Origin: Spirochaetota bacterium
Lineage (GTDB): Bacteria > Spirochaetota > Spirochaetia > Treponematales > Rectinemataceae
Length of the DNA: 64,000 nucleotides
Assembly: GCA_029265255.1 (NCBI GenBank)
Contig: JAJUJQ010000002.1
Location: 278,646-342,645, forward strand
Reading direction: 5' to 3'
The position numbers and the translations under genes are program-made. Positions 34,086 through 43,162 of the stretch are shown here, one piece after another. The notes below the pieces were generated by a model. The model was not told where the DNA came from. It saw only the letters and a list, made by a program, of their open reading frames with translations, and searched no databases. Position 1 is the stretch's first letter; the number at the start of each line of letters is the position of its first letter.

Positions 34086-35624
34086 GTGGCGTATATCGTG
34101 GAGATGCTCCACATCACCAAGGATTTCCCCGGAATAAGAGCGAACGACGATATCACTCTCCAGATCGAAGAACGCTCGATCCATGCGCTCCTGGGAGAGA
34201 ACGGAGCGGGGAAGTCCACCTTGATGAGCATCCTTTTCGGACTCTACCAACCAGACGGAGGCACTATCCGCGTCAGAGGCAAGGAAGTCAGGATCAGCGA
34301 CCCCAATGTCGCGACAAGCCTCGGCATCGGCATGGTGCATCAGCATTTCAAGCTGGTCCATAATTTTACAGTCACCGAGAATATTATTCTCGGCATGGAG
34401 CCGCGCAAGGGCATGACTATCGATATTCGCAGCGCGGAGCGCAAGGTAGAAGAGATATCGAAGCTCTACGGCCTCGCGGTCGACCCACGAGCAAAAATCG
34501 AGGACATTTCGGTCGGCATGCAGCAGCGTGTGGAAATTCTCAAAATGCTCTACCGCGATGCTGAAATCCTCATCTTCGACGAGCCGACCGCGGTGCTCAC
34601 GCCACAGGAAATCCATGAGCTCATGCACATCATGCGGCGCCTTGTGCAGGAAGGCAAAACCATTCTTCTTATTACTCACAAACTGAAGGAGATCAAGGAA
34701 GTTGCTGACATCTGCACGGTATTGAGGCGCGGCAAGCTGGTTGGCACGGTGCCTGTCGCCGAGACCAACGAAGAAAAAATGGCCGAGATGATGGTTGGCC
34801 GCCAGGTTAGTTTCCATGTCGAAAAGAATCCTGCCAAGCCTGGTGAGGAACTGCTTCGCATCGAGTCGCTCAATGTGAAAAACAATAAAGGTGTGCTTGG
34901 TGTCAAGAATCTGTCACTGAGCGTAAGAGCTGGCGAGGTGCTGGGTATCTGCGGTATCGATGGCAACGGCCAGACCGAGCTCGTGTATGCCATCACAGGG
35001 CTGCAGAAAGCGGAATCGGGGCATATCTATCTTAGAGACAAGGAAATAACACATCTTTCTATAAAAGAGCGCTCCGATCTTGGTCTGGGGCACATTCCAG
35101 AAGACCGACAGAAACATGGCCTCATCCTCGACTTTACGCTGGGCGAGAATTTCGTGGTGCACAATTATTATCGCAAGCCTTTTGCGAATTATGGCATCCT
35201 CAACCAGAAGCAGATTCTTGAAAACGCAAGCCGCCTGATTCGCGAATTTGACGTTCGCTCAGGCCAGGGCGCCTTTACCCCAGCTCGTTCCATGTCGGGC
35301 GGCAATCAGCAAAAGGCCATTGTCGCGCGGGAAATCGACCGTTCTCCCGATGTCTTTGTCGTTGTCCAGCCGACGCGGGGTCTCGATGTCGGTGCCATCG
35401 AGTACATCCACAAGCGCATTATCGAAGAGCGCGACAAAGGCAAGGCGATTCTGCTCGTATCGCTCGAGCTTGATGAAATTATGGATGTGTCGGACAGGAT
35501 CGCGGTCATTTACAATGGCGAAATCGTCGGCATCGTCAACGCGAAGGACACCAATGAAAACGAGCTGGGCCTCATGATGTCCGGAGCCCTGAGAAAACAC
35601 CTGCCGGCAGCTGCCATGGCATGA
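34086..35624 (+). CDS. ABC transporter ATP-binding protein (nucleoside/simple-sugar type, two ATPase domains)
   Basis: A ~512-residue ATPase with two fused nucleotide-binding domains, as in YufO/RbsA-like importers. Domain 1 has Walker A GENGAGKST, signature ISVGMQQRVEILKML and Walker B ILIFDEPTAVLTP. Domain 2 has the usual degenerate Walker A (GIDGNGQTEL), signature MSGGNQQKAIVARE and QPTRGLDVGA. GTG 34086 has an AGGGGG element six bases upstream and gives the family N-terminus (V/M)AYIVEMLHITKDFPG; TTG 34080 and GTG 34098 are alternatives. It powers the next two permeases; the BMP protein at 26 kb is the likely partner. Confidence 0.9.
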   Translation: MAYIVEMLHITKDFPGIRANDDITLQIEERSIHALLGENGAGKSTLMSILFGLYQPDGGTIRVRGKEVRISDPNVATSLGIGMVHQHFKLVHNFTVTENIILGMEPRKGMTIDIRSAERKVEEISKLYGLAVDPRAKIEDISVGMQQRVEILKMLYRDAEILIFDEPTAVLTPQEIHELMHIMRRLVQEGKTILLITHKLKEIKEVADICTVLRRGKLVGTVPVAETNEEKMAEMMVGRQVSFHVEKNPAKPGEELLRIESLNVKNNKGVLGVKNLSLSVRAGEVLGICGIDGNGQTELVYAITGLQKAESGHIYLRDKEITHLSIKERSDLGLGHIPEDRQKHGLILDFTLGENFVVHNYYRKPFANYGILNQKQILENASRLIREFDVRSGQGAFTPARSMSGGNQQKAIVAREIDRSPDVFVVVQPTRGLDVGAIEYIHKRIIEERDKGKAILLVSLELDEIMDVSDRIAVIYNGEIVGIVNAKDTNENELGLMMSGALRKHLPAAAMA

Positions 35625-35638
35625 ACGGAGGAACCTTC

Positions 35639-36733
35639 ATGACGAGACGCAAAGAAAAGATCGTGCTTCCGCTCATCGCGGTGTTTCTGGGATTCATTCT
35701 GGGCTCCCTTATCGTCATCCTGACAGGCCGCTCGCCGCTCGCCATGTATGCTGCGATCGTGAAGGGCTTTTCGGGCATCGACATCATGTTCGGACAGCCG
35801 CTGAATACGCGCTACATCGGAGAATTCATCATCCAGGCTATGCCGATCATCCTGACAGGCCTTGCCTTTGCCTTTGCCCAGCGTACTGGCCTTTTCTCCA
35901 TCGGCGCGGAAGGTCAGCTCATGGTCGGCTCGCTTGCCGCGACCGCGGTGGCGCTTCTGGTACGGGCACCCAGAGCAGTACATTTACCGCTTGTCATCCT
36001 CGCGGCTGTCCTGGCTGGAGCGCTCTGGGGGGCCATCCCCGGCTTTCTAAAAGCGAAGTTCAGGGTTCACGAGGTTGTCGTGACCATCATGATGAACTAT
36101 ATTGCCTTGCATCTGAACAATTTCACCATCCTCAACGTATTCGGCTCCGTTGACAGGGTAAAAACCGCGCCTTTCCCCGAAACGGCGCTTCTCAAATCGC
36201 CTTTTCTCGAAAGTATTACGAGGAATTCGCGCCTGAACTGGGGCTTTATTCCTGTTATCATCGCTCTGCTTGTTTTCTCGTTCATCATCAACCGGACTAC
36301 CTTCGGCTACTCGCTCCGGGCAGTCGGATACAACAAAGAAGCGGCTCGCTATGCCGGCATGAAGGTAAACCGCAACATTATCGCCTCTATGGCGATTGCG
36401 GGAGCCTTTGCCGGATTGGCCGGCGCGGTCATCACGGTGGGTACGTTCAATTTTGGACGCGCGCTGCCCTCAGCCGAGGGCTATGGCTTTGACGGCATCG
36501 CGGTTGCCCTGGTTGGGGGCAACGAGGCATCGGGCATCCTTCTGGCAGGCATGCTATTCGGCGGTCTCAAGGCAGCCCAGCCGCTCATGCAGTCGCAGGG
36601 TATTCCGCGCGAAATTGCGGGGATTATCCAGGCATCGATCGTGCTGTTCGTGGCGATGAAATATGGCATCAAGATGGTGCTGGACCGGTTCGAAAAGAAG
36701 CAGGCACCCACCACGGAAGGGGATCGCGTATGA
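35639..36733 (+). CDS. ABC transporter permease (BMP-linked, YufP type)
   Basis: A ~364-residue permease with about eight to nine helices. FAFAQRTGLFSIGAEGQLMVG (near residues 76-96, split across the loop) and NKEAARYAGMKVNRNI (about 217-232) are landmark blocks of nucleoside/BMP-type permeases. ATG 35639 has GGAGG seven bases upstream and is preferred over 35621. It overlaps the next permease by four bases. Confidence 0.9.
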   Translation: MTRRKEKIVLPLIAVFLGFILGSLIVILTGRSPLAMYAAIVKGFSGIDIMFGQPLNTRYIGEFIIQAMPIILTGLAFAFAQRTGLFSIGAEGQLMVGSLAATAVALLVRAPRAVHLPLVILAAVLAGALWGAIPGFLKAKFRVHEVVVTIMMNYIALHLNNFTILNVFGSVDRVKTAPFPETALLKSPFLESITRNSRLNWGFIPVIIALLVFSFIINRTTFGYSLRAVGYNKEAARYAGMKVNRNIIASMAIAGAFAGLAGAVITVGTFNFGRALPSAEGYGFDGIAVALVGGNEASGILLAGMLFGGLKAAQPLMQSQGIPREIAGIIQASIVLFVAMKYGIKMVLDRFEKKQAPTTEGDRV

Positions 36734-37683
36734 CATTCGAAATGTTTCTTCAGATGTTCCCGATTGCGCTCATGTTCTCAGCACCCATCATTCTCACCGC
36801 CCTGGGCGGGCTTTTCTCAGAGCGCTCAGGTATCGTCAATATCGCCCTTGAGGGCATTATGATGATAGGGGCTTTTACCGGCGCCACGGTGACGGTCCTG
36901 CTGGAGGGTAGCAATCCCGCGGCCGCATGGTATGGCCTTCTGGCCGGCCTTGTCGCTGGACTTGTGTTTAGCATCCTGCATGCCGTGGCGAGCATCAATC
37001 TCAAGGCCGATCAGGTCATTTCCGGTACCGCCCTCAATATTCTGGCGGGAGGATTGACGGTCTATCTTTGCCAGATCATTTTCCATCAGCAGCGCACGCG
37101 TGCCTTTTCCAACGGAATCCAGAAATTCAGCGTGCCGGGACTTAGCGAGATTCCCATTCTTGGGCGCATGTTCTTCAAGGAAATCTACCCTACTTTCTAT
37201 ATCGCCATTGCCGCAGTAATTTTAACCTGGTTCATAGTCTACAAGACTCCGCTTGGCCTCAGGATGCGCTCATGTGGAGAACACCCGCAGGCGGCGGCCA
37301 GCATGGGTATCAACGTGTACCGCATGCGCTATTTCGGTGTTTTGGTTTCTGGCGCGCTGGGCGGACTCGGTGGAGCGGTTATGGTGCTCACGGCGGATAT
37401 CCAATACACCCTGGTTTCCATCCACGGAACAGGCTTTATTTCGCTCGCTTCCCTGGTGTTTGGCAGATGGAACCCCTTCGGAGTCCTATGGGCGGGTCTC
37501 TTTTTTGGATTTTCCACCGCGCTTTCCTTCTACGCAAAGGATATACCGCTGCTTGCATCGCTTCCTGGGGAGTTTTTCTATATCATACCGTACCTGTTTA
37601 CGATCATCGCACTGATATTCTTTGCCGGTAAATCAGTTGGACCACGAGCCGCGGGTGAAATCTACGATTCAGGCAAGCGTTGA
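36730..37683 (+). CDS. ABC transporter permease (BMP-linked, YufQ type)
   Basis: A 317-residue permease partner of the preceding protein. GGLFSERSGIVNIALEGIMM (residues 25-44) is the hallmark of this family, and EHPQAAASMGINVYRMRY is the second conserved loop. GGAAGGGG precedes its ATG within the overlap. It closes the ATPase-permease-permease operon; no binding protein gene follows. Confidence 0.9.
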   Translation: MTFEMFLQMFPIALMFSAPIILTALGGLFSERSGIVNIALEGIMMIGAFTGATVTVLLEGSNPAAAWYGLLAGLVAGLVFSILHAVASINLKADQVISGTALNILAGGLTVYLCQIIFHQQRTRAFSNGIQKFSVPGLSEIPILGRMFFKEIYPTFYIAIAAVILTWFIVYKTPLGLRMRSCGEHPQAAASMGINVYRMRYFGVLVSGALGGLGGAVMVLTADIQYTLVSIHGTGFISLASLVFGRWNPFGVLWAGLFFGFSTALSFYAKDIPLLASLPGEFFYIIPYLFTIIALIFFAGKSVGPRAAGEIYDSGKR

Positions 37684-37891
37684 GTATTTCGAACACGCGA
37701 AGGCGGGGCCTGTATGAAGAGGAATCTGCCCCCATTTTTAGCGCCTATCCCGCCGATGCGGAAAATGGTTTTGTGTTGCCAGATGGTCCGAGCGCAATTT
37801 ACTTTTCAATAGGGCGTTGCGCATCTGGCTGTCATACGCATGGATGGGCTTTTAGCCAAGATGCTGCATGCATACCGCAAGGAGTAATGCC

Positions 37892-39244
37892 ATGATCAGA
37901 ATCACGCGCCGGGTTTTTACCGATCTTGCGCTCTTCATGATGGGATTCGGGCTGTTGGTTGGCGTAATATTCCCGTTCTTTGTGGTGTTGCTCGGCGTTC
38001 CGGCTGTCGTTGCTATGCAATTCTGGTTTTTCGTTGTCTGTATTATTGCCGGAATCATCGTCGGCGCGGTGAACATTCTTCTTGCGCGATCGGTCGTCGG
38101 CTCTAGGCTCAGGACTATATCGGCGCGCATGCGGCAGATTAGCAGGTACATCGCCACTAAAACCCATGAGGAAATTGTCCAGAGCTGCGACCCCGATCAA
38201 TGCATTGTGCAGAAAGACTCGGATGATGAGCTTGGAGAGTGCGCTCAGTCGTATAACGAGCTTATGACCTCGCTCTACAGGTCATTCCAGAAAGAGTCAA
38301 TGATCGGACGCTTTTCACATATTCTCTCGAACAGGCTCGAACTGGATGACCTCGCTTCCGGTGTGCTTCCTGAACTCATGCGATATTGCGGTGCTGCCGC
38401 AGGCGCATTCTTAGTTGAAGACAATGGTGTGTTCACCCCACGTGCCTGTATTGGTATCGAGCAGCCGGAAACTCTCGGCCAGCGCGAAATGATCAGGCTC
38501 TGCGCCGCTGAGGGAAAGCGGCTTCGTATCGATTTGCCCGCTGATATTCTTATCGATGGTTCTCTCCTCAGCGCGCGCCCCGCATCGATTATTATTGAGC
38601 CGGTCATCTACCACGAAGTCACGTTGGCGCTTATCGTTCTCTCATTTCTGGAACCACCGGGCACCGGCGCGGATACTAACCTGGATCTGCTTGTTCCTCA
38701 CATTGCCATCGCGTTGCGAAATGCCCTGTCCTACGATCAGCTTCAACGCCTCGCTGCCAATGACTCACTCACTGGCCTTTATAACCGGCGGTTTGGCATG
38801 GCGAGGCTTCAGGAGGAGTATGGGCGGGCTGTGCGGAACAATGCGCCAATCGGTGTCTGCATTCTCGATCTCGATCATTTCAAGCAAGTCAACGATACTT
38901 ATGGCCATCAAGTTGGCGATCGAGTCTTGGTGCATGTGGCTCGCATTATCCGTAGTGTGTTGCGCGAAGGCGACATCGCGCTGCGCTATGGAGGGGAAGA
39001 GTTCATGGCTGCCCTTCCCGGTGCTTCAATGACAGACGCGTATCAGATTGCGGAGCGCATTAGGCGCCAGGTGGAAGATACCGAGTTCATGCATGGGCCG
39101 CAACGTATTCGATTAACGCTCTCCGGTGGCGTTACTTCCTGGCCGGATTTCGATGCTTCTTCTCCTGAAGCGCTTGTCAAGCGTGCCGATGAATCTCTGT
39201 ATGCTTCCAAAGAGGGTGGAAGGAATCGAATTACTGTTCTATAA
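37892..39244 (+). CDS. Membrane-anchored diguanylate cyclase (GGDEF)
   Basis: A 450-residue protein with two N-terminal membrane helices (about 8-30 and 38-60), a HAMP-like or linker segment, a GAF-like region (about 135-285) and a C-terminal GGDEF domain. The active-site loop reads RYGGEEF, so c-di-GMP synthesis is expected; DLDHFKQVNDTYGH carries the metal-binding Asp. No RxxD inhibitory site was evident at the usual place. ATG 37892 has AAGGAG seven bases upstream. With the HD-GYP protein at 0.8 kb this gives both arms of c-di-GMP turnover. Confidence 0.9.
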   Translation: MIRITRRVFTDLALFMMGFGLLVGVIFPFFVVLLGVPAVVAMQFWFFVVCIIAGIIVGAVNILLARSVVGSRLRTISARMRQISRYIATKTHEEIVQSCDPDQCIVQKDSDDELGECAQSYNELMTSLYRSFQKESMIGRFSHILSNRLELDDLASGVLPELMRYCGAAAGAFLVEDNGVFTPRACIGIEQPETLGQREMIRLCAAEGKRLRIDLPADILIDGSLLSARPASIIIEPVIYHEVTLALIVLSFLEPPGTGADTNLDLLVPHIAIALRNALSYDQLQRLAANDSLTGLYNRRFGMARLQEEYGRAVRNNAPIGVCILDLDHFKQVNDTYGHQVGDRVLVHVARIIRSVLREGDIALRYGGEEFMAALPGASMTDAYQIAERIRRQVEDTEFMHGPQRIRLTLSGGVTSWPDFDASSPEALVKRADESLYASKEGGRNRITVL

Positions 39245-39323
39245 TGATTGTGCCGATAAAGGAATAGCTTGGTCGGCAAGCCTGGTGAACATGCCTTTTC
39301 GCGCGGGAAAGCTCCAGGCAAGG

Positions 39324-39773
39324 ATGATGCAGATGATCGATGTGAATGCGTTGCAGAAATATTCACTATTCGGGGGCGTTACGCCGGAACAGATCGAACA
39401 GATCAAGCCTCTTCTTGGTACCGCCCGCTATGAGGCGGGTGAGTGTCCCCAGAAAGAAGGGGAGCCGAACGACAAGATCTCGTTCATTGTGAGCGGCGAA
39501 GTTGATATCGTAAAAAACGGTGTCGTTATTGCCCACCTTAAGGAAGGGGAGACATTTGGCGAAATGGAGCTGCTGGACATTATGCCCAGTATCGCGACAG
39601 TGCGTGCCGTGACTCCGCTGGAGCTCGTGACTATCTCCAATCGGGCGCTTTACGAGCTCTCCAAGATGGATATTAAGACGTTTTCGATCATCATCATGAA
39701 TCTGGCGCGTGACCTTTCTCGAAGGCTCAGGCGCATGGACGAGCTGGCATGCAGGGATGAACCCCTGTCTTGA
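39324..39773 (+). CDS. Cyclic nucleotide-binding (cNMP/CRP-like) domain protein
   Basis: A ~149-residue protein consisting of one cNMP-binding beta-roll. KYSLFGGVTPEQIEQIKPLL is the usual first helix, SFIVSGEVDIVKNG and LKEGETFGEMELLD form the phosphate-binding cassette region, although the canonical Arg of that cassette is not obvious. No HTH domain follows, so it is a sensor module and not a CRP-type regulator. The start is uncertain among ATGs at 39324, 39327 and 39333; an AAGG lies just upstream. It follows the GGDEF gene by ~80 bp. Confidence 0.8.
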   Translation: MMQMIDVNALQKYSLFGGVTPEQIEQIKPLLGTARYEAGECPQKEGEPNDKISFIVSGEVDIVKNGVVIAHLKEGETFGEMELLDIMPSIATVRAVTPLELVTISNRALYELSKMDIKTFSIIIMNLARDLSRRLRRMDELACRDEPLS

Positions 39774-39792
39774 TCCAACAATGGGATTAACT

Positions 39793-39878
39793 TGCCGGGG
39801 ACGGGTCTCGAACCCGCACGCCGTTTGCACAGCAAGGGATTTTAAGTCCCTGGTGTCTACCAATTCCACCACCCCGGC
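39793..39878 (-). tRNA. tRNA-Leu (UAA)
   Basis: An 86-nt cloverleaf on the minus strand. The acceptor arms are GCCGGGG and CCCCGGC with discriminator A. The anticodon stem AGGGA/TCCCT encloses CTTAAAA, giving anticodon UAA. A long variable arm, as required for Leu, and a GGTTCGAGACC T-arm follow. The 3' CCA is not encoded and must be added by a nucleotidyltransferase. Confidence 0.97.
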
Positions 39879-39915
39879 CTGGCAGGAAAAATTCTAGCGA
39901 GCTCGCATAGACGCG

Positions 39916-40743
39916 TCAATCAATGGCAACGGGAAACAGCCGATCCAGAAAGCGTGCGACGCCGTCTTCATCCACCGATTCGGTTACCCATGGCACTTCT
40001 CCTTTAACCATTTCGGAGGAATTCCCCATGGCCACACCTACGGCTACTGCTTTCAGCATATCGAGGTCATTCTCCGCATCGCCAAACGCGATCGTTTCCG
40101 CGAGAGAGCCGGAGTAAAAAGCGAGACATTCTTCGAGGCCGCGACGCTTTGAAACCCCATGCGCCATTATTTCGAGCATGTCCGCATGCGAAAAAACAGT
40201 CGACAGAATATTGCCAGCCCGCGCCTCGATGGCTGCGCGGACTTCAAGCAGGGCTTCATGCGGCCCGAGGATGAGGCATTTCAGCACATCTGCACCGATC
40301 ACACGATTAAGGTCGGCGCGAAGACCCTTTATTCCAGTTCGCTTTTCATAGAATTCCACCATGGGAGTCGGGCGCTCATAGACCCACTGCTCACCGGTAT
40401 AAAAGCAGAAGAGCAGGGGATAGCGCCGCGCCAGATCGACAAGCACGCGAAGACCCTCTGGCGATAGGTGGTGTGATGCAATCCGTATCCCTCCTGGACC
40501 CAAAATATCCGCCCCATTGGTGCAGACATAGCCATCCGGTACAAAGGCACCTTCGAGAAAGCTGGAGGCGGCACCATAGACACGTCCTGTCGCAATGATC
40601 AGCCGTTTCCCCTGCGATTGGAGCCGCCGCAGGGTAGCGGCCACCATTGGTGAAAGTCGATAGGTATCATCCAGTATGGTACCGTCCATGTCCATTGCAA
40701 TGAAGCGAAGCCGTTCAGGCGCTGGTAGCGATTTCTCTAGCAT
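39916..40743 (-). CDS. Cof-type HAD-IIB sugar phosphatase
   Basis: A 275-residue HAD phosphatase of the Cof/YidA class. Motif I is FIAMDMDGTILDD, motif II includes IIATGR, the Lys of motif III is in GVSKRRGL, and motif IV is AFGDAENDLDML. The inserted C2b cap domain lies between about residues 85 and 190. Such enzymes dephosphorylate sugar phosphates or related metabolites. ATG 40743 is preferred to a GTG at 40797, though no strong ribosome site is present. It is divergent from nagA. Confidence 0.87.
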   Translation of the reverse strand: MLEKSLPAPERLRFIAMDMDGTILDDTYRLSPMVAATLRRLQSQGKRLIIATGRVYGAASSFLEGAFVPDGYVCTNGADILGPGGIRIASHHLSPEGLRVLVDLARRYPLLFCFYTGEQWVYERPTPMVEFYEKRTGIKGLRADLNRVIGADVLKCLILGPHEALLEVRAAIEARAGNILSTVFSHADMLEIMAHGVSKRRGLEECLAFYSGSLAETIAFGDAENDLDMLKAVAVGVAMGNSSEMVKGEVPWVTESVDEDGVARFLDRLFPVAID

Positions 40744-40859
40744 AATGGGCAGACTATAGCGGAATGAAGGGTTTCTGTCATGTGCTTGCACTATCACAGC
40801 CCAGCGGCGCTCGTCAGCGCTTTACATGCGCGCATACAACAGGCAGAATAGCAGTACCT

Positions 40860-42035
40860 ATGGCAGCGACCTATATCCTGGAAGGTGCGGACCTCGTTCT
40901 CCCTGATCGCATACTCCAGCGCGGGATCCTGGCTGTGCGAGATAGGCGCATCCTCGCGGTGCTGCCTCCAGGCTCGCTGGATCGCTTCGTTGGCGAATAT
41001 CCCGCGATGCGCGAGGCTCCTGTCGTGCATCTGCAGCATGCATATGTCATTCCTTCCCTCGTCGAGATTCACATACACGGCTGTGGCAGTTGGGGATTCG
41101 AGCAGGCAGACAGCGCCGACCTTCGGGCTGCGAGGGACTTTCTGGAAACCAGAGCGATAGGGTGTTTTGTCCCTACTACCTTATGGGACGAGGGGGTGAT
41201 TCCGCATCTCGTCGATGCCATACGCCACAGCAGCCTTCCTCTGTGGGTATTGCCTGGGTTGTATATTGAGGGTCCCTTCGTCAACCCGGCGCGGCGCGGG
41301 GGGATCCCAGAGACGCATATCCGTACGCCGGATGTATTCTATGTCCGAAAGATACTCGAGCTGACCCAAGGCCTTCTCAAGTTGATCACGATCGCGCCCG
41401 AACTGCCTGGTGTAACGGACATTTATTCTATTTTCGCCGAGGCAGGGGTCATGGTCGCGCTCGGCCATTCGGATGCGCGCGTGGGAGAAGCAACCCTGCC
41501 GCGCGCGCCTTTTTCAATGACCCACCTTTTCAACGCCATGCGAGGCATCGACCATCGCGAGGGGGGATTGGCCAACCTTGCTTTCAGCGGACTGCCCGCA
41601 TTTGTCGAGGTTAATGGTGATGGCATCCATCTCAATCGCACCTGCCTCAGGCTCGCCGCGCGTGCCCTCGATTTGGACCAGCTTGTCCTCATTTCGGACG
41701 CGGTTATCGGCGCGGGGATCCCGTATGGCCATTTTTCATACTATGGACGCGACATCGTCTCGTCTCCACGCGGCGTACGGTATGCCGACACTGATGTCCT
41801 CATGGGCTCGAACCGGCTCGGCATTGAGATCGTTCGCCTCTTCGCGACAGAGGCCCAGGTACCGCTCTGGCAGGCCATTCGCGCGATGAGTCTGGTACCA
41901 CGGCGCCTGCTGGGGCAGGATCGCGACTTTGGTTCGATCAAAACAGGAAAGGTCGCCGATCTCTTCATCTGCGACCGGGATCTCGAGCAGCCAATCCGCC
42001 CCGAAACCATCCTGGCCGAGGAAACACCCGCATGA
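40860..42035 (+). CDS. nagA: N-acetylglucosamine-6-phosphate deacetylase
   Basis: A 391-residue amidohydrolase-fold enzyme that deacetylates GlcNAc-6-P. The metal-binding HxH is His71/His73 (VEIHIHG), with Glu137 in YIEGPFVNP, His203 in ALGHSD and His222 in THLFNAM. Asp280 in LISDAV is the catalytic acid/base. These match NagA positions. The start at 40860 lacks a strong ribosome site; upstream in-frame codons do not fit the family. It starts a coupled run nagA-alr-dapF-like-M20, each overlapping the next by 4-8 bases. Confidence 0.91.
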   Translation: MAATYILEGADLVLPDRILQRGILAVRDRRILAVLPPGSLDRFVGEYPAMREAPVVHLQHAYVIPSLVEIHIHGCGSWGFEQADSADLRAARDFLETRAIGCFVPTTLWDEGVIPHLVDAIRHSSLPLWVLPGLYIEGPFVNPARRGGIPETHIRTPDVFYVRKILELTQGLLKLITIAPELPGVTDIYSIFAEAGVMVALGHSDARVGEATLPRAPFSMTHLFNAMRGIDHREGGLANLAFSGLPAFVEVNGDGIHLNRTCLRLAARALDLDQLVLISDAVIGAGIPYGHFSYYGRDIVSSPRGVRYADTDVLMGSNRLGIEIVRLFATEAQVPLWQAIRAMSLVPRRLLGQDRDFGSIKTGKVADLFICDRDLEQPIRPETILAEETPA

Positions 42036-43162
42036 GCCTTGAACTTATGAATCACCGCACGACCACCGCATGGGTCGACCTTAGCGCTATTCGTGCCAAT
42101 TACCAGCGTCTCGCAGCACTCGCGCATCCGAGCCTTGTATGCCCAGTCATAAAGGCCGATGCCTATGGGCATGGCTCCCTCGCTATCGCGCGCACGCTCG
42201 AATCCGAGGGAGCGCCCTTCTGCGCGGTGGCTCTCGCGCGCGAGGCGCTCGACTTGCGCGAATCAGGCATCCGCATTCCGATTCTTGTGTTCGGTCCTCC
42301 CGAGCCATCATGGGCGGCCCTCGCCATCCGCCTTGGCTGCTTTCAGACCATCTATACCGAATCGCACGTGCGCATTCTCGCGTCTGCTGCGCGGAGCGTT
42401 GGCATGAAAGCCCGCGTCCATATCAAGGTAGATACCGGTATGAACCGCCAGGGCCTCACCTGGACAAAAGCCCGTTCTTTTGCTGGCCTTGTCGCAGATT
42501 ACCCCGAAATCACAGTAGAAGGCATTTATTCTCACTTTGCTGACGCCGATAATCCCGACCCCTCTTTTACTCACCTTCAGATGTCACGATTTTCTTCGTC
42601 GCTTCAGGCTTTTACGCAAGCGGGCATAGCCCCGAAGTACCGCCATATCGCGAACAGCGCAGGTCTGCTGTTGCATCCCGACAGCCGCCTCGACATGGTC
42701 CGTCCAGGAATTCTCTTGTACGGCCTTCTGCCAGCGCCAGGCATGGAGCTTCCCGAGGGTTTTGAGCCAGCGCTCAGCCTCACTACGACGATCGCTCATA
42801 TCCGCGAAGTACCGGCAGGCGAAAGCATCAGCTATGGACGCACCTTTACGGTGACGCGCCGAAGCAGGATTGGCGTACTACCTGTCGGGTACGCGGACGG
42901 GTATCCCCGTGCCCTGTCCAACAGGGCATCGGTACTGGTACACGGCAAGCGGGCGCCGGTTGTCGGGCGAGTGTGCATGGATATGACTATGGTGGATCTG
43001 AGCGGCATACCTGAGGCCCGAGCTGGCGACGAGGTGCTGCTGTTTGGCGGGCGTCAACTGCCAGTATCGGAGATTGCCGGCCTCCTCGAGACCATCGACT
43101 ATGAAGTCGTCTGCATGATTTCCAGGCGCGTGCCCCGAGTCCATGTGGAGGGTCATCCATGA
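42032..43162 (+). CDS. alr: Alanine racemase
   Basis: A 376-residue fold-type III PLP enzyme interconverting L- and D-alanine for peptidoglycan. The PLP Lys41 is in PVIKADAYGHG, the catalytic Tyr in ESISYGRTFTV, and GRVCMDMTMVDL is the second conserved C-terminal block. It is coupled to nagA by an ATGA overlap and to the DapF-like gene in the same way, indicating co-translation of wall-related enzymes. Confidence 0.94.
   Translation: MSLELMNHRTTTAWVDLSAIRANYQRLAALAHPSLVCPVIKADAYGHGSLAIARTLESEGAPFCAVALAREALDLRESGIRIPILVFGPPEPSWAALAIRLGCFQTIYTESHVRILASAARSVGMKARVHIKVDTGMNRQGLTWTKARSFAGLVADYPEITVEGIYSHFADADNPDPSFTHLQMSRFSSSLQAFTQAGIAPKYRHIANSAGLLLHPDSRLDMVRPGILLYGLLPAPGMELPEGFEPALSLTTTIAHIREVPAGESISYGRTFTVTRRSRIGVLPVGYADGYPRALSNRASVLVHGKRAPVVGRVCMDMTMVDLSGIPEARAGDEVLLFGGRQLPVSEIAGLLETIDYEVVCMISRRVPRVHVEGHP

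Noticed and set aside
37680..37895. A 71-codon frame between the nucleoside permease and the GGDEF gene
   Set aside because: It has no ribosome site or recognisable domain and ends just inside the GGDEF start; treated as non-coding.
39366..39872. A 168-codon open frame on the minus strand starting MVELVDTRDLKSL
   Set aside because: Its first part is the translated tRNA-Leu gene and the rest is antisense to the cNMP-domain gene.
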